A stretch of DNA of 64,000 nt from JBBRHQ01 sp963781345 (GTDB lineage: Bacteria; Actinomycetota; Thermoleophilia; Solirubrobacterales; 70-9): the NCBI GenBank assembly GCA_963781345.1, contig CAWAFQ010000013.1:434001-498000 (forward strand), given 5' to 3'. The notes beneath the pieces are model-generated. The model was given only the letters and a program-made list of their open reading frames with translations. It had not been told where the DNA came from and did not search any database. The first letter of the stretch is position 1, and each line of letters begins with the position of its first letter. Both the position numbers and the translations under genes were made by a program. Positions 25,083 to 34,245 of this stretch are shown in pieces.

Positions 25083-27797
25083 ATGGCCAACACAAGCGAA
25101 GTTGCCGCGTCAGCGGCAGTTCCCTCTAGCGCAGCGATCGAGCGGGCGGCGAAATTCGCCCGCGAGCCGTTCCTGCTCGAAGGAGAGGGACCGGAGGCGC
25201 TCGCGCCGGGCACGGCCCGGCGCCGCGCGCTCGACGCCGCGCTCGCCGAGATCGCCGCCGGCGCCGAGGAGCCCTCGATCAGGTGGCGCCAGGACTTCTC
25301 CCTGCTGCTCGGGCTCGAGCGGCTGCTGGCCGACGAGCCACCGAAGCTGCGTGACGGTGCCGAGCTCTCCCTGCACCAGGTGGACGCTCTCTCGGGCACG
25401 CTGACCGAGCTGATGGCCGAGCAGCAGACGGCGGCCGAGAACGGGAACGGCAACGGGTTTGCAGAGGTCGAGGTGGAAGTCGAGGAGAGCGAGGCCGCAG
25501 AGGCCGACGCCGAGGCTGAGGAGACCGAGCCGGTGGCTGCGGATGAAGCGGACGAGGACGAGGCTGAGGACGACGAGGACGACGAAGCGGATGAGGACGA
25601 CGAAGCCGACGAGGACGAAGCGGATGAGGACGACGAAGCCGACGAGGACGAAGCGGATGAGGACGACGACCTCAACGGCGACGCCGAGGTCGACGCGCCT
25701 CTCGCCGCCGACGAGGAGCCGCTCGACTGGGTAGACGAGCCCGACACGGACGAGGAGACGATCGACGAGGCGCCCGAGGACCCCGGCGCCGAGCGGCGGT
25801 TCTGGTTCGAGCACGCGACGGGCGCCGGCAAGACGGTCGCCGCCGTCGGATTCATCGACGCCACCCGGACCGGCGGAGTCCTGATCCTCACCCACCGCCG
25901 CAACCTCGTCGACCAGTTCATCGGAGAGATATCCGACCGCGGCTACAAGGAGCGCCTGCGCCCGCCGCTGCTCGACGGCCGCGACGACCCCGACGGGCCG
26001 GTGACGGTCGAGACCTACCAGTGGTTCGTCCGCAACCAGAAGCGGATCTCCGACGCCTACACGATCGTCATCTGCGACGAGGCACACACCGCGCTCGGCG
26101 AGAAGACCAGCGCCTGCATCAGGGCCTGGACCGGCCCGGTTTTCGTCGGGATGACCGCCACCGGCGCCCTGATCGCGCGCCACGTCGCCGACCTCTTCCC
26201 GACCCAGACCTCGCGCTTCGACCTCGCCCAGGCCGCCCGCCGCGGGGTTATCTCGCCGCTGCGCTGCCTGCGGATCCCGCCCGGGCCCGGGGTGCGCACG
26301 ATCGCCAAGGTGCCGCTGCGAAAGGGCGACGTCGACCAGGACTTCGACCAGGAGGAGCTGGCCGCGCTGCTGGACCAGGAGCCCTTCAACGTCGCCATCG
26401 CCGACCTCTACAAGTCGCGCTTCCGCAAGATCCCCGGCGTCCTCTACACCGCCGGCGTCCGCCACGCCACCAACGTCGCCAAGGCTTTCCAGAAGGCAGG
26501 GATCAACGCCAAGGCCGTCTCGGGCGAGACGCCGAAGCGCGAGCTTGCGGAGATCCTCGCCGCCTTCGAGCGAGGTGAGGTCGATGTGCTCTGCAACGCG
26601 ATGCTCCTCGCCGAGGGCTGGAACTCACCGCGGGCGACGATCTGCATGCACCTCGCGCCGACCGCGTCGCGGCGCATCTACCAGCAGCGCGTCGGCCGCG
26701 TCACCCGCCGCGCGCCCGGCAAGGAGGCCGGGCTGGTGATCGACTTCGTCCATCCGGCGACAACCCACGACGAGACGATCATCACCCTTCACAGCCTGCT
26801 CGACCGCGACGTCTATCGCGGCGGCGCGATCGTCGTCGGCCCGGTCCGCCGCGGCCGCGGGCGCAGGGTCCGCGTCGAGCGCCGGATCGTCCCGGTGTCG
26901 GACAGCTCCGAGCGGCGGATGGAGGTGCTCGAGCGCGAGATCTGGCGGATAGCGGTCGAGAACCTCGACTACGCCGAGCAGCATGTCTGGGCGGCGCTGG
27001 CGGGCGCCCGCGTCAACCCGCAGGGCTGGCGGCGTGCGAAGGCGATGCTCCAGCACGACCAGACCAAGGAGCTGCGCCGGCGCTTCCTGCTGACCTGCAT
27101 CCAGCGCAACCGAAACGCCCAGCTGCGGCTGAAGGCGCTCTCGGAGATCGCCCTGCTCAAGGACCCCGAGGCCTTCGACGACGCGATCGACATCGTCGGC
27201 ACCTGGAGCCGCGATGACAAGCGCGCCGGCGTGCGGACTCTGCTGCAGACGCTGACCGAGAACCGGATCGGGCGCCGCGACCAGGCCCAGGCATGGGTCT
27301 GGCGACTCGCCTCCTACAACCGCGACCTGCACGAGGAATACGCCGTCCAGCGCTGGCCCGAGACCAAGCGCCTGCTCGGGCTCCTGGTCAACTCCTCCGG
27401 CCGCGCCCACGGGCGAAACGCCCGCCGCCTCGTCCACGCCGCCCGGACCCAGGACCGGCGCCTTGCGGTATCCCTGCTTGCCGCGGCGGTCGCCCACACG
27501 CCCGAGGGCGAGGAGATCCTCCGCGGCGCCCGCATGCGGATGGCACGGAAGCCCGCGGCGATCGCCCGTGAGCTGCTCCGCAACTTCCCCAAGAGCGGTA
27601 AGCGCCGCCGCAGGCGCAAGCGCTCTGACGGAGGCAAGGGCAGGGGCCGTGCGAACGGCGGCGGCAACGGCGGAAGGGCCAACGGCGGGGCGAGGGCTGA
27701 GAGGGGGGCCAAGGCCGGTGGCGGCGAGTCGGGCAACGGCCGCGCCCCCGAGTCCGAGACCAGCTCAGAGCCCGCTCCGGCGGACGCCGACTCCTAG
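25083..27797 (+). CDS. Superfamily 2 DEAD/DEAH-type helicase with an acidic insert
   Basis: From the ATG at 25083 the protein has 904 residues. Residues 1-125 include an HQVDALSGTL segment resembling the helicase Q-region. Residues about 126-236 are almost entirely Asp/Glu/Ala. Then come motif I HATGAGKT (about 246), motif II CDEAH (about 331), motif III GMTATG and motif VI YQQRVGRVTRR (about 533). The C-terminal 300 residues are helical, and the last 60 are Arg/Lys/Gly-rich. It should be an ATP-dependent nucleic-acid motor; an RNA or DNA role is unknown. The acidic block interrupts the ATPase region between Q-region and motif I. Upstream in-frame starts exist (24961-25000), so the start is uncertain. 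Confidence 0.82.
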   Translation: MANTSEVAASAAVPSSAAIERAAKFAREPFLLEGEGPEALAPGTARRRALDAALAEIAAGAEEPSIRWRQDFSLLLGLERLLADEPPKLRDGAELSLHQVDALSGTLTELMAEQQTAAENGNGNGFAEVEVEVEESEAAEADAEAEETEPVAADEADEDEAEDDEDDEADEDDEADEDEADEDDEADEDEADEDDDLNGDAEVDAPLAADEEPLDWVDEPDTDEETIDEAPEDPGAERRFWFEHATGAGKTVAAVGFIDATRTGGVLILTHRRNLVDQFIGEISDRGYKERLRPPLLDGRDDPDGPVTVETYQWFVRNQKRISDAYTIVICDEAHTALGEKTSACIRAWTGPVFVGMTATGALIARHVADLFPTQTSRFDLAQAARRGVISPLRCLRIPPGPGVRTIAKVPLRKGDVDQDFDQEELAALLDQEPFNVAIADLYKSRFRKIPGVLYTAGVRHATNVAKAFQKAGINAKAVSGETPKRELAEILAAFERGEVDVLCNAMLLAEGWNSPRATICMHLAPTASRRIYQQRVGRVTRRAPGKEAGLVIDFVHPATTHDETIITLHSLLDRDVYRGGAIVVGPVRRGRGRRVRVERRIVPVSDSSERRMEVLEREIWRIAVENLDYAEQHVWAALAGARVNPQGWRRAKAMLQHDQTKELRRRFLLTCIQRNRNAQLRLKALSEIALLKDPEAFDDAIDIVGTWSRDDKRAGVRTLLQTLTENRIGRRDQAQAWVWRLASYNRDLHEEYAVQRWPETKRLLGLLVNSSGRAHGRNARRLVHAARTQDRRLAVSLLAAAVAHTPEGEEILRGARMRMARKPAAIARELLRNFPKSGKRRRRRKRSDGGKGRGRANGGGNGGRANGGARAERGAKAGGGESGNGRAPESETSSEPAPADADS
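25575..25670. repeat. 33-bp tandem repeat encoding the acidic block
   Basis: The unit encoding DEADEDEADED repeats with a 33-base period (copies from about 25593 and 25626, with partial units on both sides). It is in frame, so copy number can change the acidic linker length without breaking the helicase. Confidence 0.75.
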
Positions 27798-27799
27798 GT

Positions 27800-27840
27800 T
27801 GTGGCGCGTTTCTTTGGAATAGCCAAAGGAACTCGCCACA
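27800..27840. terminator. Bidirectional hairpin between helicase and birA
   Basis: TGTGGCG (27800-27806) pairs with CGCCACA (27834-27840), and an inner CTTTGG/CCAAAG (27812-27817 with 27823-27828) extends the stem over a 5-base AATAG loop. It lies exactly between the convergent stops at 27797 and 27843 and likely terminates both. Confidence 0.8.
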
Positions 27841-27842
27841 GA

Positions 27843-28607
27843 TCACCGTTTCACTCGCCTGAGGTGGACCTCGCCGGAGCCGAGGCTGGCTCGCTCGCCC
27901 CCGTCGGTGGCGACGATGAGGTTGCCGCGCTCGTCTATGCCCTCGGCGACGCCTGAGCCCGCAGCCGCGCCCGCGTGCTCAGCGACCCCGGCGGCGGCAC
28001 GCTCGGCGTCGACGCCCGCGCTCGTCCAGCCGATTTCGCGGCCCAAGAGCGCATCGCGATCGCGGAAGGCGGCGAGGACCTGTTCGGGTTCGGCCTGCGT
28101 CCACCCGGCAAGAGTGCTGTTGAGAAACCCGAGCGCCTTGGCGACCGTCGCCTCGCCGCCGACAGAGATCGCACTGTCGCGCAGCTCCTCCGGGAAATCG
28201 CCGGGCTCGATCGAGATGTTGAGGCCGACGCCGATCACCGCCCAGCCATCCTGCGGCCGCGCCTCGATCAGAACGCCGGCGCACTTGCGACCGTTGATCC
28301 AGACGTCGTTGGGCCACTTCACCTGGCACTGGTGGGAGGAGATGCCCTCAACCGCCTCGCAGACCGCGAGGGGAACCGCGAGCGGAAGCAGCAGATGACG
28401 CTCCTCCAGTGGCCTCAGGATCGCCGAGTAGAGGAGCGCCCTCCCCGCCGGTGCCGACCATGTCCTTCCCTGGCGCCCGCGCCCGGCGCGCTGCTCGTCC
28501 GCCGTGACCACCGTCCCCGCCGGGGCTCCCGCGGTCGCCAGCTCGCGGCCACGGGCGTTGGTCGAGTCGCAGCGGCGGTGGTGGCGCCGCGGCGCCCCGA
28601 ATCTCAG
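27843..28607 (-). CDS. birA: Biotin--[acetyl-CoA-carboxylase] ligase
   Basis: The 254-residue protein contains CDSTNARGRELA, the biotinyl-AMP loop QRAGRGRQGRTW, the KWPNDVWINGRKCAG motif and a C-terminal SH3-like domain. There is no N-terminal DNA-binding domain, so it is a class I ligase rather than a repressor. No ATG, GTG or TTG fits: the conserved sequence begins just after a CTG at 28607 that overlaps the upstream TGA as CTGA. I therefore propose a CTG start, which needs checking. It is last in the heme/ccm operon. Confidence 0.85.
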   Translation of the reverse strand: MRFGAPRRHHRRCDSTNARGRELATAGAPAGTVVTADEQRAGRGRQGRTWSAPAGRALLYSAILRPLEERHLLLPLAVPLAVCEAVEGISSHQCQVKWPNDVWINGRKCAGVLIEARPQDGWAVIGVGLNISIEPGDFPEELRDSAISVGGEATVAKALGFLNSTLAGWTQAEPEQVLAAFRDRDALLGREIGWTSAGVDAERAAAGVAEHAGAAAGSGVAEGIDERGNLIVATDGGERASLGSGEVHLRRVKR

Positions 28608-29414
28608 CTCGCCGGCGACAGCGACACCTCGTCGTCGGGGCCGAGGCCGAGGGCCTCGGCCGCGCTGCCGCAGTTGATCGCGAGCGCGAGCGCGCCCGCC
28701 GAGTCCTGGTAGAGGACCCCCTCTCCCTCGCCGACGTCGCTGAAGGTCCGCGCGAACGGCACCGACACCCCGGCACCCACAGCCTCGACCCGCACCCGGC
28801 GCCCCTGCTGGAGAAAGGTCTTCGGGAGGTCCCCATCGCGCAGGTCGAGCGCCACGTTGCCGAAGCCGTCGGAATAGAGTACGTGAGCGACGACGCGGTC
28901 GGAGTGGATCGCCGGGCGGGGCAGGTCGAGCCTTGTGAGGGTCACGCGGGTCGATCTCCTCACCGGCCTCGGGGAGCTTCGCCCCCGCCGCCAGCCGCGC
29001 TGCCACGGGGGCGAAGATGTCGCGGCCGTGGAAGCTCGCACTCACCGGTTCGAGCCGGAACGGCGAGGAGCCCACGTCGACCGCCTCGCGCGCGCCCCCA
29101 AACCGCTCGGCGGCGGGCCAGAGCAACCCGTTGTCTGGGCCGATGAGGACCCGGTTCTCGCCGACGCGAACCGCGACGGCACGCCGGGATGAGCCAACAC
29201 CCGGATCGACGACGGCAAGGTGGACGCCCGCCTCCGAGTACGGAAGCGCGTTCGCCAGCACTACGGCGCCCTCTCGGACCCCGTGCCGGGTGATCCCGTG
29301 GGTGATGTCGGCAATTCGCGATTCGGGCGCGACCCTCTCCATCACCAGCCGGCAGACCCCGGCGAACTCGTCGGAGTAGCCGTAGTCGGAGAGGAAGGTG
29401 ATCGGCTGGTTCAC
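28604..29414 (-). pseudogene. SAM hydroxide adenosyltransferase (DUF62), split by one frameshift
   Basis: The N-terminal frame from GTG 29414 reads ITFLSDYGYSDEFAG, VDPGVGSSRRAVAV and GPDNGLLWPAA, the conserved segments of DUF62/S-adenosyl-L-methionine hydrolases. The C-terminal half (RLDLPRPAIHSDRV, VLYSDGFGNVALD, SDVGEGEGVLYQDS) continues in another frame after about 28950, ending TGA at 28604. One base missing near a CCCG run rejoins them into about 270 residues. The enzyme hydrolyses SAM to adenosine and methionine. Frame breakage may be a sequence error because both halves are well conserved. Confidence 0.82.
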
Positions 29415-29424
29415 GCCGCGGAAT

Positions 29425-30930
29425 CTAGCTCCGTGCATCGGCAAGCAGCGCCGCCAGCAGCCCCTCGATGTCGTGGCGCTTCGCCTCCACCGCCACCTCG
29501 AGACCCGCCCCGCGCGCGGCGTCGCTGGTCACCGGGCCGATCGAGACGACCCGGGCATCGCGGGGGACGCGCTCTCCGAGCGCTTCGACGAGGTTGCGGA
29601 CTGTCGAGGAGGAGGTGAAGGTGAGGTAGTCGGCCTCCCGGGCCGCCTCGATCGCCTCGGCGGTGGGGGTCGCCCGAACGGTTTCGTACAGCGCCACAAC
29701 GTCGACCTCGGCGCCGCGCTCGCGCAGCGCCTCGGGGAGGACGTCGCGGGCCTCGGCGGCTCGGGCGACGAGGACCGGCCGTCCCTGCACCTCGACCGGC
29801 GCCAGGGCCTCGGCCAATGCCTCGGCGACGAAGCGCTCGGGGACGATGTCGGCGCTGATGCCGTGCTCGGCCAGCGCGCGGGCGGTGCCGGGGCCGATCG
29901 CGGCGACGGTTGCGTTGGCCAGCGCCCGGGCGTCGCGGCCACCCGCCGCCATCGCCTCGAAGAGGAGGTGGGCGCCGTTGGGGCTGGTGACGCAGACGAG
30001 CGCGTAGGTGTGAAGCGCTTCGACCGCCGCCACCACCTCGGGTGTGTCGAGCCTCGGCTCGATTCTGATCGCCGGCAGCTCGACCACCTCGGCGCCGAGA
30101 TCGCGCAGGGTGGAGGCGAAACCGCTGGCCTGCGCCCGGGCCCTGGTGACGACGACGCGACGGCCTGCGAGCGGGCGGCGCCCGAGCCAGTCGAGGGCCT
30201 CGCGGCGGGCCGCGACCGCGCCGATGACGATCAGCGCCGGCGCCCCGATCGCCTCCTCGGTCGCGACCTCGGCGATCGTCCCCAGGGTCGCGGTGACGGT
30301 GCGCTGGCCGTCCATCGTCCCCCGCTCGATTGCGGCGGCCGCTTCGTCGGGGTCGCGGCCCGCCTCGATCAGCGCCGCCGCGTTCCGCTCCAGCCTCTTC
30401 ACGCCCATGTAGAAGACCAGGGTCCCGGGGAAGCGCGCTAGCGCCTCCCAGTCGAGGGCAGATTCCTCCTTTTCGGGGTCCTCGTGACCGGTGACGAAGG
30501 CGACCGCGGAGGCGTCGTCGCGGTGGGTCACCGGGATCCCCGCGTAGGCGGTCGCGGCGACGCCGGCGGTGATGCCCGGCACCACCTCGAACGCAACCCC
30601 CGCCGCGTGCAGCGCCTCACCCTCCTCGGCACCGCGGCCGAAGACGAAGGGGTCGCCGCCTTTGAGCCGGACGACACTGCGCCCGGCGCGGGCCGCCTCG
30701 ATCATCCGCTCCTCGATCTCGTCCTGTGGCACAGACGGGCTCCCCGGCCGCTTGCCGACGTAGACGAGCTCGGCGTCGGAGCGGGCTCCGTCGAGGGCGC
30801 CGTTTGGTATCAGCCGGTCGTAGAAGATCACCTCTGCATCGGCGATCAGCTCGAGCGATCGCCGGGTCATCAGCCCCGCATCCCCCGGCCCGGCCCCGAC
30901 CAGATAGACGACCCCGGCGCGCGGCCTCAT
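29425..30930 (-). CDS. Fused uroporphyrinogen-III C-methyltransferase / uroporphyrinogen-III synthase
   Basis: The 501-residue bifunctional protein has a CobA/SUMT domain (1 to about 245) with YLVGAGPGDAGLMT, VRLKGGDPFVFGRG, and VVPGITAGVAAT. A HemD domain (about 250-501) has TSPNGAHLLFEA and VAAIGPGTARAL. HemD closes hydroxymethylbilane to uroporphyrinogen III. SUMT methylates it with SAM toward siroheme and cobalamin. The ATG at 30930 overlaps the hemC stop as ATGA. The open frame extends to 31089 but lies inside hemC. The downstream SAM hydrolase may handle SAM turnover (inference). Confidence 0.93.
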   Translation of the reverse strand: MRPRAGVVYLVGAGPGDAGLMTRRSLELIADAEVIFYDRLIPNGALDGARSDAELVYVGKRPGSPSVPQDEIEERMIEAARAGRSVVRLKGGDPFVFGRGAEEGEALHAAGVAFEVVPGITAGVAATAYAGIPVTHRDDASAVAFVTGHEDPEKEESALDWEALARFPGTLVFYMGVKRLERNAAALIEAGRDPDEAAAAIERGTMDGQRTVTATLGTIAEVATEEAIGAPALIVIGAVAARREALDWLGRRPLAGRRVVVTRARAQASGFASTLRDLGAEVVELPAIRIEPRLDTPEVVAAVEALHTYALVCVTSPNGAHLLFEAMAAGGRDARALANATVAAIGPGTARALAEHGISADIVPERFVAEALAEALAPVEVQGRPVLVARAAEARDVLPEALRERGAEVDVVALYETVRATPTAEAIEAAREADYLTFTSSSTVRNLVEALGERVPRDARVVSIGPVTSDAARGAGLEVAVEAKRHDIEGLLAALLADARS

Positions 30931-31841
30931 CCCCCGCCCCCGTCCCCGCTCTGCGCTCCCTGCGCTGGGCTCTCGGACGCCGCCCGCTCGAGCAGCTCGC
31001 CCGCTCCCGCGGCAAGCAGCCTCTGGGCGATCCCGGCTCCCGCCTCCGGGGCGCGCTCCGCATCCACCTCGACCCGGTCGCGGACCCACTCGCTGCCGTC
31101 GGGGAGGCCGACGAAGGCCTCGATCGCAAGCCGCTCGCCGGACACCTCCGCGTGGATACCGATCGGGCTGGTGCAGTCCGCGTCGAGAGCGGCGACCGCG
31201 GTCCGCTCAGCGGTCAGCTCGAGCAGGGCCGCCTCGTCGGTGAGCGCGGCGCAGGCGCCGAGCACGCCGCCCTCCTCGCGCCGCGCCTGCAAGACCAGGG
31301 CCCCCTGTCCCGCGGCCGGGGTCATGGCATCGGCATCTAGGGCGAATGCGATCTCACCCTCGCGGCCCAGCCGCCGCAGGCCCGCGGCGGCGAGCACGAT
31401 CCCGTCGAGGTCGCCCTCACCAAGCCGCCGCAGCCGGGTGTCGACGTTCCCGTGTAGCTCGCCGACGCGGAGGTCCGGCCGCGCCGCCAGCAGCTGTGAC
31501 TGCCGGCGCAGGCTCGCGGTCCCGACCCGGGCGCCCTCGGGGACGTCCGCGAGCGAGGACCCGGTCCCGATCCAGACATCGGCCGGGTTCTCGCGCACCG
31601 GGACACCGGCGATCATCAGCTCCTCCGGCATCACCGAGGGAAGGTCCTTGGCCGAGTGGACGCCGACATCGGCGAGGTCGTCGATCAGCGCCTGCTCGAC
31701 TCCCCGCACGAATCGCGACTTGTCACTCGGCTCGCCGGCGGAGTCGGCCTCGACCAACTCGGCGCCGCCGAGCATCTCGGCGACTGCCCGCGCCTGCGCA
31801 AGCGCCAGCGCGCTGCCCCTGGTGGCGAGGCGGAGCGCCAC
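30927..31841 (-). CDS. hemC: Hydroxymethylbilane synthase (porphobilinogen deaminase)
   Basis: The 304-residue protein has the N-terminal LRLATRGSALALAQA, the HSAKDLP motif and the dipyrromethane-cofactor Cys in LDADCTSPIG (about residue 230). It polymerises four porphobilinogen units. It shares an ATGA overlap with cobA/hemD downstream and follows hemA by 6 bases, forming a hemA-hemC-cobA/hemD run. Confidence 0.95.
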   Translation of the reverse strand: MALRLATRGSALALAQARAVAEMLGGAELVEADSAGEPSDKSRFVRGVEQALIDDLADVGVHSAKDLPSVMPEELMIAGVPVRENPADVWIGTGSSLADVPEGARVGTASLRRQSQLLAARPDLRVGELHGNVDTRLRRLGEGDLDGIVLAAAGLRRLGREGEIAFALDADAMTPAAGQGALVLQARREEGGVLGACAALTDEAALLELTAERTAVAALDADCTSPIGIHAEVSGERLAIEAFVGLPDGSEWVRDRVEVDAERAPEAGAGIAQRLLAAGAGELLERAASESPAQGAQSGDGGGG

Positions 31842-31847
31842 CGCCGC

Positions 31848-33185
31848 TCAGGCCGACTCGCGGCCCTCGCGTCGCAGCGGCGTGACGCTGGCGTCGCGCT
31901 CGGAATCGGGCTCGGTCTCGGCGTCGAGGCCGAAGAGGACCCTGAGCGCGTTGACGTAGAGGTAGGCGTCGTCGGTGCCCGCCGAGCGCTTCATCCGCAG
32001 GGTCGGCTCGTGCAGCAGCCGGCTCGCGATCGCCCGCGCCATCTGCTCGAGTCGCTCGCGGTCGGCGTCGGTCATCCCCTCCCAGCGGCTCTCGTTCTCG
32101 GCCAGGACCCGCCGCACGATCTCGTCGGCGCTCTCGCGCAGCGCGGCGACCGTGGGGACGACCTCGAGCGACGCGAGCCAGCGCTCGAAGCGGATCTGCT
32201 CGGCCTCGAGGATCCGCTCGGCGAGCTTCGCCTCGGCCTCGCGCCCGCTCGCGTTTCGCTCGACAATCTGCTGGACGTCGTCAACGTCGTGGAGGGTGAC
32301 CCCGCCGACCTCCCTGCAGCCCGGGTCGATGTCGCGGGGCACGGCGAGGTCTACGAGCAGGATCGGCCGCCCGGCGCGCTCGGATATCACCTGCTCGAGG
32401 TCGTCGCGCTCGATGATGTGATGGGGCGAGTGGGTCGCCGAGACGACTATGTCAGCAAGCTCGAGCTCCCCGGGGAGCTCGTCGAACCGAACCGCCTCGC
32501 CCTTGAATCGCTGCGCGAGGCCGATCGCCCGGTCGTAGTGGCGGTTGGCGATGAACACGGTCGCCACCCCTCGGGCGACCAGCGCCCGCGCGACCAGCTC
32601 GGAGGTCTCACCGGCGCCGATCACGAGCACCCTGCGCTGTGCGAGGTCGCCGAGGGTGCGCTGGGCGAGCTCGACCGCGACCGAGGAGATCGAGAGGCCC
32701 TTCTCGCTGACCCCGGTCTCATCGCGGGCGCGACCGCCGGCCGTGAGCGCCCCGCGGAAGAGGCGGTTGAGGATCGGACCGGTGGCCCCCTCGACCAGGG
32801 CCAGCTCGTAGGCGCGCTTCACCTGCCCCTGGATCTCGGCTTCGCCGATGATCATCGAGTCGAGGCCGGAGGTGACCCTGAAGAGGTGGCGGGCGGCCTC
32901 TCCGGATCGAAGCGAGTAGAGGTTGCCGAGAAGCTCGGTCGGCCGGATCTCGGCCTGGCGGGAGAGGGCCCGCAGCGCCACCGACTCGGCCTCGACCGGG
33001 TCGGAGACCACCAGGTAGAGCTCGGTCCGGTTGCAGGTCGAGATCGCCGCCGCCTCGCGGACCTGCTCGGAGGAGGTGAGGTCACCGAGCACGCTGACGG
33101 CGCGACCCTCCGTCAGCGCCAGCCGCTCGCGCAGCTCCAGCGGCGCGGTCTTGTGGGAGACGCCGAGCGCCAGCAGCTCCGACAT
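31848..33185 (-). CDS. hemA: Glutamyl-tRNA reductase
   Basis: The 445-residue enzyme has GVSHKTAPLELRE, the catalytic Cys51 in STCNRTELY, the NADP-binding VLVIGAGETSELVA and VDLAVPRDIDP. It reduces glutamyl-tRNA(Glu) to glutamate-1-semialdehyde, the first committed step of C5 heme synthesis. It sits between the cytochrome c maturation genes and hemC on the same strand. The start ATG at 33185 is immediately before conserved sequence. Confidence 0.95.
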   Translation of the reverse strand: MSELLALGVSHKTAPLELRERLALTEGRAVSVLGDLTSSEQVREAAAISTCNRTELYLVVSDPVEAESVALRALSRQAEIRPTELLGNLYSLRSGEAARHLFRVTSGLDSMIIGEAEIQGQVKRAYELALVEGATGPILNRLFRGALTAGGRARDETGVSEKGLSISSVAVELAQRTLGDLAQRRVLVIGAGETSELVARALVARGVATVFIANRHYDRAIGLAQRFKGEAVRFDELPGELELADIVVSATHSPHHIIERDDLEQVISERAGRPILLVDLAVPRDIDPGCREVGGVTLHDVDDVQQIVERNASGREAEAKLAERILEAEQIRFERWLASLEVVPTVAALRESADEIVRRVLAENESRWEGMTDADRERLEQMARAIASRLLHEPTLRMKRSAGTDDAYLYVNALRVLFGLDAETEPDSERDASVTPLRREGRESA

Positions 33186-33211
33186 CTAGCCGTTCCTGCC
33201 GCGGGTGGCCA

Positions 33212-33484
33212 CTAGCGCCGCATCTCCTCGGCGACCGCCTCAACCTGCGGGTCGCGGTGGGGCGTGTCGGTGGTGCCACCGGGGGCAGCACCGGAACGAG
33301 GCTCGCGGCCCTCCTCGGCGTGGTCGGCGAGGTCTCGCAGATCGCCCTCGATTCGCTGCAGCTTCGCCGCCATGATCCCGACGTAGATCAGGATCAGGAC
33401 GAGGAAGACGATGTAGGCCGCGGCGACGTACTTCGAAGCCTCGCCCGAGGGAAGCGCCGGGGCGAGGGCGAGCAGGGCCGTCAT
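33212..33484 (-). CDS. CcmD-like small membrane protein
   Basis: The 90-residue protein has one transmembrane helix (AAAYIVFLVLILIYVGIMA), a basic/coiled segment KLQRIEGDLRDLADHA and a disordered polar tail. This size, topology and position directly after ccmC are typical of the poorly conserved heme-exporter subunit CcmD or a functional equivalent. ATG 33484 overlaps the ccmC stop as ATGA. Sequence similarity alone would not prove CcmD. Confidence 0.7.
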   Translation of the reverse strand: MTALLALAPALPSGEASKYVAAAYIVFLVLILIYVGIMAAKLQRIEGDLRDLADHAEEGREPRSGAAPGGTTDTPHRDPQVEAVAEEMRR

Positions 33485-34215
33485 CGGCCCAGCTCCGGGG
33501 CGATCCGCGAGGGCGATCCGGACAGGGTCGGCTCGGGTGCCTCGAGCGCGCGCCGCAGGCGCCGCACCTGGCCGGAGGCGCTCTTCGCGGTCAGCTCGAA
33601 CCTGACCAGGGTCACCCAAAGCAGCGCCATTCCCGCGAGCGAGACGAGGAAGGTCAGCATCATCGAGCCCGGGAGCCCGCCGCCCGTGGTCGCGAAGACG
33701 CGCGGGTGGACCAGGCTCTCGGCGAGTCGGACGGCGAGGAAGTTGAGCGGGACGAAGGCGCCGGCGGCGATCGCGAAGACCGAGGCGTAGCGCGCCTGGC
33801 GCTCGGGGTCCTCTATCGCGTAGCGGAAGGGGTAGTAGGTGGCGTAGAGGAGGAAGACGATGAGGAAGCTGACCAGGGTCGGCTCGTCCCAGACCCACCA
33901 GTGCCCCCAGGAGGCCTTCGCCCAGATCGAGCCCGTGATCAGCACCGCGGTGCCGAAGATGATCGAGAGGTGGATCGCGACATAGGAGCGGGCGTCGTAG
34001 CTGCGCTTGCCCGTCTGCAGGTGGCGGACGCCGTAGAAGCCGCCGACGATGAAGCCGATCAGGGCGGTGATCGCCAGCGGCACGTGCAGGTAGAAGATCT
34101 TCTGGATGAAGCCCTGGTCGGCGTCCATCGGCGCGTAGAAGAAGATCAGCGCCATCGCGACGGTGATTGTCGCGATGGTGGCTATCGAGAGTCCCTTTAG
34201 GCCTTTGCCGTACAT
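33481..34215 (-). CDS. ccmC: Heme exporter/handling protein, CcmC type
   Basis: The 244-residue protein has six predicted transmembrane helices. The tryptophan-rich heme-binding motif is WGHWWVWDEPTLVS, with flanking His in YLHVPLA and in LVHPRVF. It presents heme for cytochrome c maturation together with CcmAB and CcmD. The start at 34215 agrees with the length of family members. The C-terminal tail beyond residue 215 is variable. Confidence 0.9.
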   Translation of the reverse strand: MYGKGLKGLSIATIATITVAMALIFFYAPMDADQGFIQKIFYLHVPLAITALIGFIVGGFYGVRHLQTGKRSYDARSYVAIHLSIIFGTAVLITGSIWAKASWGHWWVWDEPTLVSFLIVFLLYATYYPFRYAIEDPERQARYASVFAIAAGAFVPLNFLAVRLAESLVHPRVFATTGGGLPGSMMLTFLVSLAGMALLWVTLVRFELTAKSASGQVRRLRRALEAPEPTLSGSPSRIAPELGR

Positions 34216-34245
34216 GGTCTTTGCTCGGGTGCCGATGGCGGCGGG

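Noticed and set aside
25575..25670. CRISPR-like regular repeats
   Set aside because: The 33-bp units are directly tandem, in frame and without spacers; they encode the acidic helicase block.
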